Counted from the stretch's first letter, positions 1-4,941 are shown. The stretch: DNA of 5,134 nucleotides from Polynucleobacter sp. UBA962 (GCA_002292975.1 DBCI01000114.1:1-5134); one strand, 5' to 3'. The notes: generated from the sequence alone by a model not told the origin. Translations and numbers: made by a program.

Positions 1-105
1 AGCCTCTTGTGCATGATTGCTAATACCAACCCAATACATTCCATCCGCGCCCACCTTGACCCACTCGTGCGTGCTGGCAAATAAAAGCGGCTCTAAATCA
101 TTCAT
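1..105 (-). CDS. gcvH: Glycine cleavage system H protein, N-terminal part (cut by window edge)
   Basis: The first 35 codons, starting from ATG at 103-105 and running off the left edge, encode a GcvH amino terminus. Residues 12-16 read THEWV and residues 26-35 read VGISNHAQEA, which match the family's conserved THEWV and VGIT-x-HAQ-x-x-LGD segments. H protein carries a lipoyl group on a lysine and shuttles the aminomethyl intermediate between the P, T and L proteins of cytoplasmic glycine cleavage. Full-length H proteins are about 125-130 residues, so the lipoylated lysine lies outside the window. The gene is preceded by 140 bases of non-coding DNA and a short zinc-ribbon gene rather than by gcvT, so it appears to be the first gene of its unit or to stand alone. 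There is no clear Shine-Dalgarno sequence before the ATG. The family assignment is firm; operon structure beyond the edge is unknown. Confidence 0.93.
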   Translation of the reverse strand, partial: MNDLEPLLFASTHEWVKVGADGMYWVGISNHAQEA

Positions 106-116
106 TCAAATATTTT

Positions 117-145
117 ATTAGTAGTTACCAACGCGATTGAATCAA
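117..145 (-). promoter_or_regulatory. Candidate sigma70 promoter for gcvH
   Basis: On the minus strand TTGATT (140-145) and ACTAAT (117-122) are separated by 17 bases, each matching four of six consensus positions. Transcription would start near base 110, leaving only about five bases of leader before the gcvH ATG. The region is AT-rich, so a chance match is possible. I looked for a glycine riboswitch between 106 and 245 and saw none. Confidence 0.3.
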
Positions 146-245
146 CATGACGCGAACGTATTGTTATGACAAAACGTTGAGCGACTAACATTGATCTAAA
201 AAAAGAATGCTCTAAAAAGCTCAGGCAATCCTTATGGGGCGGGAT

Positions 246-434
246 TTAGGTCTTTGCGGAGCCCGTTCGATGGGTACGATTATAGAGACAGCTAGCGCAA
301 ATCCAGCGCTGCTTTCGATTGCTTGTTGGTATCCAGGTACCGCCTTCTAAGCGCTTTTCCCGACTGCAAGACGAGCAAAATTTTAGGCTGGGAGAGGTAT
401 CTTGGGTTGGTGCTGGGGTGGTAGAAGTGGTCAT
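246..434 (-). CDS. Small putative zinc-ribbon protein, unknown function
   Basis: A 62-residue reading frame lies 35 bases downstream of the desaturase on the same strand. Residues 2-16 are rich in Thr and Pro and probably disordered. Residues 18-56 form a compact basic segment with C20-x2-C23 and C46-x2-C49, a spacing typical of a four-cysteine zinc ribbon. Between the pairs are a GGTW turn (31-34) and several Arg and Lys residues, which would suit nucleic-acid or protein binding. I do not recognise a named family. Reality as a gene is supported by the paired cysteines, the snug position after the desaturase and the shared strand. Against it, no good Shine-Dalgarno sequence precedes the ATG at 432-434, and a longer frame on the opposite strand overlaps it. 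It may be translated from a desaturase read-through transcript. Function is not inferred. Confidence 0.62.
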   Translation of the reverse strand: MTTSTTPAPTQDTSPSLKFCSSCSREKRLEGGTWIPTSNRKQRWICASCLYNRTHRTGSAKT

Positions 435-469
435 AACGGAATCTGATAAATCTGCTCTAAACCGCTATT

Positions 470-1621
470 TTACCTCGTTTCCCCATTGCCAGAGGGGCTT
501 AACAGAACCCGAACAGAATCAGCCGTTTTATTGCCGTCAAAGTCTAACCAAGCCTTTTCTTTGAAATCATAAAGTTTGCAGGTTTTGGCGGTATCAAAAT
601 ACCATTTCCAAGAGAATGGCTGAACAATAATCCTATCTGGAAGCAGGGTTTCGAGGCGATTTTGGGCTGCTTTCAAGTTATACAGCGGAACGCTCATATC
701 GACATGATGAGCAGTGTGCTCCATGATGTGGTGCATTAATGCACCCCAGTAAAAATTAAACGTCAAATGGACCGTAGTTGACACAAAAGGCTGGGCACGA
801 AGCCATTCGGCTTTGTTGTCATACCAAGCAACTGAAGGGTGGGTGTGATGCACATACACCACGAAACCAATCATCCCATTCCAAAATAAATATGGCACCA
901 CAAAGCCGCAAAGAAGTGCGAGGGTCACGGATTGCCCAGTACTAACTGCTGAGGCAACCAAGGCGCCAAGCCAAATAAGGGCAAAGGCGCTCACTAACAG
1001 ATTATCTTTTAGAAAGATGGAGCGTTCTGCCGGTTTATATTTTTTATTGGGGAAGAACATTTTATTCCACCAAATTTCAACTAAATAATAGGTAACCGGC
1101 CCCCAGCCACTGCGGTAGTGACGCTCAAGGGCTTTACGCCATGGCGGAAGTGCATCGTATTCATCTTTGGCGAGCGGTGCCCAGACAAAATCAAAGCCCT
1201 TTAAATTAGTTTGTCCATGATGGACTACGTTGTGACCGATATCCCACAGGCTATATGGCGTCAAGGAGGGTAAAAAGGCAATTCTTCCCAATACTTTATT
1301 CAAATTGCGGTATGGAGTGAAGCTTTGATGGCAGGCGTCATGGCCTAGAATAAAAATGCGGCCCGTTATAAAACCGGCAACAATGCCAAATAAAACTTTA
1401 ATTAGAATGTTTTCAAAGTAAACAGTTGCTGCAATACAAGCAAGCCATAGCACTGAATCTAGTGTCAGAAGAGCAATTGCTTTAAGTGTTTGTCCTTCGG
1501 TCATGGGTGTTAGCCAAGAGCGGATTACGCGACGATGAGGGAGTGGGAGCTCCGGACTCAAGGGCGTTGCTGTGTTGGCCAATGCTTGACCAGTATGGAG
1601 GGCGCTATTTATTTCTGACAC
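470..1621 (-). CDS. Membrane fatty acid desaturase, FADS (delta-12/omega-6-like) family
   Basis: This 383-residue integral membrane protein has the diiron histidine boxes of acyl desaturases: HDACH at 94-98, HNVVHH at 130-135 and HTAHH at 302-306, plus HHTHP at 258-262, which resembles the QHTHP element of delta-12/omega-6 enzymes. Hydrophobic segments at about 45-68, 72-93, 206-228 and 232-257 fit two membrane hairpins with the boxes on the cytoplasmic face. The expected role is oxygen-dependent insertion of a double bond into membrane acyl chains, with electrons from a ferredoxin or similar donor not encoded here. The substrate and double-bond position cannot be read from sequence. The start is GTG at 1619-1621: an in-frame TAG lies four codons upstream, and the overlapping ATG at 1621-1623 is out of frame and stops after four codons. 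The ribosome site is weak. The gene lies 77 bases downstream of tRNA-Arg on the same strand, with no obvious terminator between. Confidence 0.9.
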   Translation of the reverse strand: MSEINSALHTGQALANTATPLSPELPLPHRRVIRSWLTPMTEGQTLKAIALLTLDSVLWLACIAATVYFENILIKVLFGIVAGFITGRIFILGHDACHQSFTPYRNLNKVLGRIAFLPSLTPYSLWDIGHNVVHHGQTNLKGFDFVWAPLAKDEYDALPPWRKALERHYRSGWGPVTYYLVEIWWNKMFFPNKKYKPAERSIFLKDNLLVSAFALIWLGALVASAVSTGQSVTLALLCGFVVPYLFWNGMIGFVVYVHHTHPSVAWYDNKAEWLRAQPFVSTTVHLTFNFYWGALMHHIMEHTAHHVDMSVPLYNLKAAQNRLETLLPDRIIVQPFSWKWYFDTAKTCKLYDFKEKAWLDFDGNKTADSVRVLLSPSGNGETR

Positions 1622-1644
1622 ATTTACTTTCTAAGTTAGCCCAA

Positions 1645-1650
1645 ATAATA
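1645..1650 (-). promoter_or_regulatory. Candidate -10 element for the desaturase
   Basis: TATTAT on the minus strand matches five of six -10 positions and would place the transcript start about 16 bases before the GTG. No convincing -35 hexamer lies at the right distance, so either an activator is used or the gene is read from the tRNA promoter. Confidence 0.22.
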
Positions 1651-1674
1651 GTGGTTTTTTAGGTTTTTGGTGTT

Positions 1675-1685
1675 ACAGGACCTGT
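1675..1685. repeat. Short perfect palindrome ACAGGACCTGT
   Basis: Five-base arms flank a single central base. The site is between tRNA-Arg and the desaturase, about 37-47 bases upstream of the transcript start implied by the TATTAT at 1645-1650. With a one-base loop it cannot form an RNA hairpin but could be a protein-binding dyad. No known operator is recognised, and an 11-base palindrome can occur by chance. Confidence 0.25.
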
Positions 1686-1698
1686 GTAGCCCTAATTT

Positions 1699-1774
1699 TG
1701 GCGCGCCCGGCAGGAATCGAACCTGCGACCCTTGGCTTCGGAGGCCAATACTCTATCCACTGAGCTACGGGCGC
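1699..1774 (-). tRNA. tRNA-Arg, anticodon CCG
   Basis: A full cloverleaf folds on the minus strand from 1774 to 1699. The acceptor stem pairs GCGCCCG with CGGGCGC, and the D stem pairs GCTC with GAGT. The anticodon stem pairs TTGGC with GCCAA around loop CTCCGAA, and the T stem pairs GCAGG with CCTGC around TTCGAAT. The discriminator base is G73, followed by an encoded CCA at 1699-1701. The anticodon CCG reads the arginine codon CGG. Total length is 76 bases including CCA. It is divergent from the cytochrome gene and lies upstream of the desaturase on the same strand. No strong intrinsic terminator follows it. Confidence 0.97.
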
Positions 1775-1794
1775 CAATTTCGGCGAACAGGCTT

Positions 1795-1800
1795 ATTGTA
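1795..1800 (-). promoter_or_regulatory. Candidate -10 element for tRNA-Arg
   Basis: TACAAT on the minus strand matches five of six -10 positions and would start transcription near 1788, about 14 bases before the mature tRNA 5' end. The -35 hexamer at the expected distance is poor, so this is tentative. Confidence 0.3.
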
Positions 1801-1826
1801 AGTGCCTCCATTCATAATGCACTCGG

Positions 1827-1832
1827 TATAAT
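1827..1832 (+). promoter_or_regulatory. Candidate -10 element for the cytochrome gene
   Basis: A perfect TATAAT sits 44 bases before the cytochrome ATG. No good -35 hexamer lies 16-18 bases upstream; the nearest TTGTAA (1796-1801) is 25 bases away. An imperfect AT-rich dyad follows at 1833-1850 (CAAAAT and AATTTG ends). The perfect hexamer makes a promoter plausible, but its strength and regulation are unknown. Confidence 0.4.
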
Positions 1833-1876
1833 CAAAATTCGTCAAATTTGTTTACTAGATAACCCAATTAATCATT

Positions 1877-2389
1877 ATGAGCGAAGAGCACGGAAGTTTA
1901 ATTAAAAACATAAAACAGCTTTCTATTGCAGTGATTGCAAGTTTTTTTATACCGTTGATCATCATTTTTCTACTAATTGTCTATGTCAGCAGTGGAAAAA
2001 AAGTAGATACCAATAGTTCAGAACAGTCCACCTTGGCGCTGATTAAGCCTGTAGGGCAGTTAAACTTTAAAGATGCCAGTGCGCCACGTGAAATGCTCAC
2101 AGGAGAGGCAGTTTACAAGGCCGTATGCGCCTCATGCCATAACTCTGGTGCTGCCGGAGCCCCTAAGTTTGCTGATGCCTCATCATGGGGCGGCCGCATT
2201 GGCAAAGGTTACGAGGCTTTGTATGCTTCCGTTATGAAGGGTAAGGGGGCGATGCCTGCACGAGGTGGCGCAAATCCGACCGACATTAGTGATTATGAAA
2301 TTGCACGCTCGGTTGTCTACCTTGCTAATTCAGCGGGCGGCAAGTTTTCCGAACCAAAGGTTCCAGCAGAAAAACCCGCCACTAAGTAA
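1877..2389 (+). CDS. Membrane-anchored monohaem cytochrome c, c5-like
   Basis: The 170-residue product has a short N-terminal region, one long hydrophobic segment at about 15-38 acting as an uncleaved anchor, and a periplasmic class I cytochrome c domain at about 73-153. The haem site is C84-A-S-C87-H88. M126 in GAMPARGG is the likely sixth haem ligand, the arrangement of the cytochrome c5 subgroup. GEAVYKAVCASCH and the later YEIARSVVYLAN helix are typical of that fold. The last 15 residues are Lys/Pro/Ala-rich and probably unstructured. Expected role is electron transfer at the periplasmic face of the inner membrane, but no oxidase or dehydrogenase subunit lies beside it, so its partner is unknown. 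The ATG at 1877 lacks a clear Shine-Dalgarno sequence. The gene converges on rsmI with a five-base gap between stop codons. Confidence 0.9.
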   Translation: MSEEHGSLIKNIKQLSIAVIASFFIPLIIIFLLIVYVSSGKKVDTNSSEQSTLALIKPVGQLNFKDASAPREMLTGEAVYKAVCASCHNSGAAGAPKFADASSWGGRIGKGYEALYASVMKGKGAMPARGGANPTDISDYEIARSVVYLANSAGGKFSEPKVPAEKPATK

Positions 2390-2394
2390 GACTC

Positions 2395-3288
2395 TTAATC
2401 TTTATCCTTAAGGGACAGGGCTATTTGATAGGCATCATTTTTGCTTAATTCATACATGGCACTTAAGGTAGCGGCAATATCTTTGCTGCTCATATGTTGT
2501 CCCAGGAGCCTTGCCAGCTGATTGGGCCCCGCAAGACCTGAGTCAACATTTTTTTGTTGGGCGCCACTGAGCATCACAACAAACTCCCCCTTGAGATTGT
2601 TAGGCTTTTCAAGCCAAAGTTCGATCTCGTTAGGTTTTAGCAGATGAATGCTCTCAAATTTTTTACTCAGTTCCCGTCCTATAAAAACCCTCCGTTCGTC
2701 ACCAACTAGCGCCCTCAATTTGAGTAATGTTTTGGTTAGTCGGTGAGGGCTTTCATAAAACACGGTGGGCAGGGGGTTTTGAATCATTTGTTCGATGGTT
2801 TGTTGAAGCTCCTTATTTTGAGTTGGCAAAAACCCAAGGAATTGGAATTGACCATTGGATTCCACCATGATTGACCCGGCAATCGATAAGGCAGCACTAA
2901 GTGCGCTTGCCCCAGGAATAGGAATTACCCGAAATCCTGCCGCCCCAACTTGCATTACAAGACGCGCTCCAGGATCAGAAATTCCTGGGGTGCCAGCATC
3001 AGATAAATAAGCCCAGCGCTGCCCAATATGAAGATGGCCTATTAGAGCAGCAGCACCCTCCATTTCATTGTGCTCATGCAAGGCAAGAAGCGGCTTTCGA
3101 ATATCAAATTGTTTTAATAGTTGAGCGCTGTGTCGGGTATCTTCACAGGCAATGCCATCGACATGATTCAAAACATGCAGGGCTCGAAGGGTGATATCTC
3201 CTAAATTGCCAATCGGCGAGGCAACCACATAGAGCGCAGCACCGGGAAGTTCTTGCTCTGAGAGAAAATGTAGGATGGTTTTGTCCAT
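2395..3288 (-). CDS. rsmI: 16S rRNA (cytidine-1402 2'-O)-methyltransferase RsmI
   Basis: The 297-residue product follows the RsmI pattern of the tetrapyrrole-methylase-like fold. It has SPIGNLGD at 24-31, EDTRHS at 49-54, SDAGTPGISDPG at 96-107, PIPGASAL at 123-130, YESPHR at 178-183, GRELSKKFE at 204-212 and KGEF at 233-236. A C-terminal region from about 240 to 297 corresponds to the small helical domain of the family. E. coli RsmI is about 286 residues, so this is full length. The family uses S-adenosylmethionine to 2'-O-methylate C1402 of 16S rRNA in the decoding centre, together with RsmH at the same base. The ATG at 3286-3288 gives about a 17-residue lead before the conserved LYVVASPIGNL core, as in relatives; no Shine-Dalgarno sequence is visible. 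It is divergent from gmhA and convergent with the cytochrome gene. The position beside an SIS isomerase and a dolP homologue matches the proteobacterial arrangement. Confidence 0.96.
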   Translation of the reverse strand: MDKTILHFLSEQELPGAALYVVASPIGNLGDITLRALHVLNHVDGIACEDTRHSAQLLKQFDIRKPLLALHEHNEMEGAAALIGHLHIGQRWAYLSDAGTPGISDPGARLVMQVGAAGFRVIPIPGASALSAALSIAGSIMVESNGQFQFLGFLPTQNKELQQTIEQMIQNPLPTVFYESPHRLTKTLLKLRALVGDERRVFIGRELSKKFESIHLLKPNEIELWLEKPNNLKGEFVVMLSGAQQKNVDSGLAGPNQLARLLGQHMSSKDIAATLSAMYELSKNDAYQIALSLKDKD

Positions 3289-3301
3289 GGAGAAATAAAG
3301 C

Positions 3302-3307
3302 CTTATA
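3302..3307 (-). promoter_or_regulatory. Candidate -10 element for rsmI
   Basis: TATAAG on the minus strand matches five of six -10 positions, with TTTACA 14 bases further upstream, a spacer shorter than ideal. Transcription would begin only about six bases before the rsmI ATG. Confidence 0.25.
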
Positions 3308-3378
3308 AAATTGATTATCCCTGTAAATATCGGGAAAGAACACCATCTACTTTAGAGATAAAACTGGCCTAATCAGAG

Positions 3379-3384
3379 CATAAT
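3379..3384 (+). promoter_or_regulatory. Candidate -10 element for the gmhA-dolP unit
   Basis: CATAAT matches five of six -10 positions and ends six bases before the gmhA ATG at 3391, so a start seven bases downstream would fall on the ATG itself and give a leaderless mRNA. No strong -35 hexamer is apparent. No Shine-Dalgarno sequence precedes the gene, which is consistent with, but does not prove, leaderless initiation. Confidence 0.3.
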
Positions 3385-3390
3385 AGTCAC

Positions 3391-3999
3391 ATGAAAATGA
3401 AATCAATCGATCGGCTTACGGCTAGAGCGGGGCAGCATTTTGCAGATAGTATTTCTGTAAAGCAAGAAGCTTCATTTCTCTTACCAACGCAAGTGGCTAA
3501 AGCAACAGTTTTAATGAGTAACTGCCTACATGAGGGTGGCAAAGTAATGGCGTGCGGCAACGGCGGGTCTGCTGCAGATGCCCAGCATTTTGCTGCAGAG
3601 TTAATGGGGCGTTTTGAACGCGAACGTCGCGAGTTAGCTGCACTTGCATTAACTACCGACACCTCGATCTTAACTGCCATTGGGAATGATTACAGCTACG
3701 AGGATGTATTTAGTAAACAGGTTCGTGGCATTGGACGGGCAAACGATATTTTGATTGCAATCTCCACATCCGGCAATTCTAAGAATGTGATTAAAGCAAT
3801 TGAGGCGGCTAAAAAAATAGGTATTCACATTATTGCGTTGACGGGTAATGGCGGAGGAAAGATGGCTAGCTTATTAAGTGGAGATGATGTTCATTTATGC
3901 GTTCCCGCTTCTCGCACAGCGCGCATTCAAGAGACACATTTATTATTGTTGCATTGCCTTTGTGATGGAGTTGACCATGTTTTATTTGATGAGGAATAA
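3391..3999 (+). CDS. gmhA: SIS-domain phosphoheptose isomerase (GmhA; DiaA-like locus)
   Basis: This 202-residue protein is a single SIS domain. It has the phosphosugar-binding loops CGNGGSAADAQHF (55-67) and STSGNS (125-130), an ALTGNGGGKM segment (149-158) and ARIQETH (177-183). GmhA converts sedoheptulose 7-phosphate to D-glycero-D-manno-heptose 7-phosphate, the first step to ADP-heptose for LPS core, as a cytoplasmic tetramer. By my alignment from memory, the E. coli GmhA metal/catalytic residues H61, E65, Q172 and H180 correspond to H66, E70, Q180 and H188 here. All four are kept. E. coli DiaA, which binds DnaA, has the same tail motif and the same genomic neighbourhood but lacks the Glu and the last His. 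An active isomerase is therefore favoured, though a DnaA-binding role cannot be excluded. It is the first gene of a two-gene unit with dolP, two bases apart. Confidence 0.88.
   Translation: MKMKSIDRLTARAGQHFADSISVKQEASFLLPTQVAKATVLMSNCLHEGGKVMACGNGGSAADAQHFAAELMGRFERERRELAALALTTDTSILTAIGNDYSYEDVFSKQVRGIGRANDILIAISTSGNSKNVIKAIEAAKKIGIHIIALTGNGGGKMASLLSGDDVHLCVPASRTARIQETHLLLLHCLCDGVDHVLFDEE
3991..3995 (+). promoter_or_regulatory. Shine-Dalgarno sequence for dolP
   Basis: GAGGA, inside the last codons of gmhA, lies six bases before the dolP ATG at 4002. It fixes that start and indicates translational coupling. It is the only clear ribosome site I see in the window. Confidence 0.7.
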
Positions 4000-4001
4000 A
4001 A

Positions 4002-4646
4002 ATGCCCCGATGGATTAATGCTGTATGTCTTGCGCTCATCGCTACCCAACTTTCTGCTTGCGGGGTGTTTATTGTTGGAGGCATGGTTGGCGGCGCAACT
4101 ATTTTGGCCGATCGAAGAACGCCAGCAGTTCAGGCCATCGACTTGGGAATTGAGCTTGAGGCAAATAGCCAGCTTTCAAGAAAATTTGGCGATAACGCCC
4201 ATATTGTGGTCGTATCGTTTAATCAAAAAGTATTGTTAGTTGGCGAAGCAAAAGACGAGGCCATAAAAAATCAAGCAAGCGCTGATGTAAAGGCAATGAA
4301 AAATGTGCGCTCCTTATTTAATGAAATCATTATTGGACCTAACAGCACATTCGGTGCGCGGGCTAGCGACTCTTATCTAGCCTCGAGCATTAAGACACAG
4401 CTTGTGTTTAGCGAGGACATTCCTTCAAACTCGATGAACATATCGGTGGAGGGTGGCCGAGTTTATTTGATGGGGATGCTAAGCCAACAAGAGGCAGATA
4501 AAGCCAAGCAATTGGTTAGTAAAGTAAACGGGGTAAGACAGGTCATTGCCTTTTTTGACATTATTTCTGAGGCAGAAAAGCAGCGCCTAGAAAAAGAGGG
4601 TAAGGCCAGAACATCCCAGCCGGATACTAATCCGACTACAAATTAA
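4002..4646 (+). CDS. dolP: Dual BON-domain outer-membrane lipoprotein, DolP/YraP family
   Basis: The 214-residue product begins with a lipoprotein signal: a basic/hydrophobic stretch (3-16) and lipobox L17-S-A-C20. Residue +2 is Gly, not Asp, so Lol-dependent outer-membrane sorting is expected. Two BON domains follow, at about 43-112 and 121-188. Each has the KVLLVG or RVYLMG strand and a conserved Gly/Asn-Val helix end, e.g. NQKVLLVGEAKDEA and NGVRQV. E. coli DolP (formerly YraP) is about 191 residues with two BON domains. It binds anionic phospholipid at the division site and supports outer-membrane integrity and BAM function. The extra 20 or so C-terminal residues here are charged and polar and probably flexible. 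The gene begins two bases after gmhA with a good ribosome site, so the two are cotranscribed. The family assignment is strong; the exact role in this organism is inferred. Confidence 0.92.
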   Translation: MPRWINAVCLALIATQLSACGVFIVGGMVGGATILADRRTPAVQAIDLGIELEANSQLSRKFGDNAHIVVVSFNQKVLLVGEAKDEAIKNQASADVKAMKNVRSLFNEIIIGPNSTFGARASDSYLASSIKTQLVFSEDIPSNSMNISVEGGRVYLMGMLSQQEADKAKQLVSKVNGVRQVIAFFDIISEAEKQRLEKEGKARTSQPDTNPTTN

Positions 4647-4817
4647 GCAAACTTTCACCCTCTTTAGCCTTGGGAAAAGTTTATTTGGAGGCAGGCAAGA
4701 AAAAATAGAAATTGGCTCTCAAAACTAAGGGTTTACACTTAATCTATAGAGCATTGATTTTCAGACTTTTGGGTTTCGCAGAATCCTACGCGCATAAGCC
4801 CTTGATTTTATAAAAGG
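4647..4817. other. Intergenic region between dolP and the rRNA control region
   Basis: No gene is visible. A weak hairpin follows the dolP stop: AAACTTT (4649-4655) pairs with AAAGTTT (4676-4682) and CCC (4658-4660) with GGG (4672-4674). It has an internal loop and no T tract, so it is a poor terminator. A second possible stem pairs GGGTTT (4771-4776) with AAGCCC (4796-4801) using one G-U pair and is followed by TTGATTTTAT; this is a slightly better terminator candidate. TTTACA at 4732-4737 resembles a -35 element but lacks a -10 partner. The rest is unexplained AT-rich sequence. Confidence 0.4.
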
Positions 4818-4846
4818 CTTACAAAAAACACCTACTTTTTTGTAAG
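4818..4846. repeat. Perfect 11-bp inverted repeat upstream of the rrn promoter
   Basis: CTTACAAAAAA (4818-4828) and TTTTTTGTAAG (4836-4846) are exact reverse complements around a seven-base loop CACCTAC. The right arm ends 28 bases before the rrn -35 element, so the dyad is centred about 78 bases upstream of the likely start point. E. coli rrn promoters carry Fis sites in this interval. It could be a regulator or bent-DNA site, or part of a terminator protecting the rRNA promoter from read-through, although the stem is very AT-rich. Confidence 0.6.
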
Positions 4847-4874
4847 AAAGTAATGAAATAATCGTGAGAAGGTG

Positions 4875-4903
4875 TTGACATATATCTAAGGGTATGTCAT
4901 AGT
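4875..4903 (+). promoter_or_regulatory. rRNA operon sigma70 promoter
   Basis: A consensus TTGACA -35 (4875-4880) is followed after 17 bases by CATAGT (4898-4903), a four-of-six -10 preceded by TGT, which gives an extended -10. Initiation would fall near 4910. The AT-rich segment at 4850-4870 is placed where an UP element would bind the RNA polymerase alpha subunits. It is the best promoter in the window and is the right distance (about 200 bases) from mature 16S rRNA. Confidence 0.78.
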
Positions 4904-4913
4904 CATGGACTTC

Positions 4914-4940
4914 GCTGATTTTTCGTAGTTTTGGATCAGC
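4914..4940 (+). promoter_or_regulatory. boxB-like hairpin of the rrn antitermination site
   Basis: GCTGAT (4914-4919) pairs perfectly with ATCAGC (4935-4940) and can extend inward by U-G pairs. It directly precedes boxA, the same order as in E. coli rrn leaders. Confidence 0.65.
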
Positions 4941-4941
4941 C

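Noticed and set aside
106..245. Possible glycine riboswitch or intrinsic terminator ahead of gcvH
   Set aside because: No aptamer-like conserved elements were seen. On the minus strand a T-rich run follows only a three- to four-pair stem (GCT/AGC), too weak to call a terminator.
319..564. Open frame of 81 codons on the plus strand
   Set aside because: It overlaps the zinc-ribbon gene and the desaturase 3' end antisense, lacks domain-like composition and has no ribosome site. It is best read as a shadow frame.
3143..3346. Open frame of 67 codons on the minus strand with several cysteines
   Set aside because: It overlaps the well-supported rsmI start region in another frame; the cysteines come from out-of-frame reading and show no ordered metal-site spacing.
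3387..3680. Open frame of 97 codons antisense to gmhA
   Set aside because: It lies fully opposite conserved SIS-domain coding sequence, and its Ala/Ser/Arg-rich composition is typical of an antisense shadow.
3866..4084. Open frame of 72 codons antisense to the gmhA-dolP junction
   Set aside because: It covers two well-supported genes on the opposite strand and has no recognisable features.
4018..4239. Open frame of 73 codons with a hydrophobic N-terminal part, plus strand
   Set aside because: It is an alternate frame inside dolP. Its hydrophobicity mirrors the signal peptide coding region, and it has no start context of its own.
4771..4795. Stretch resembling a tRNA T-arm and 3' end (GGGTTTCGCAGAATCC)
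   Set aside because: The loop is too long, and no anticodon or D arm lies upstream, so it is neither a tRNA nor a convincing tRNA remnant or attachment site.
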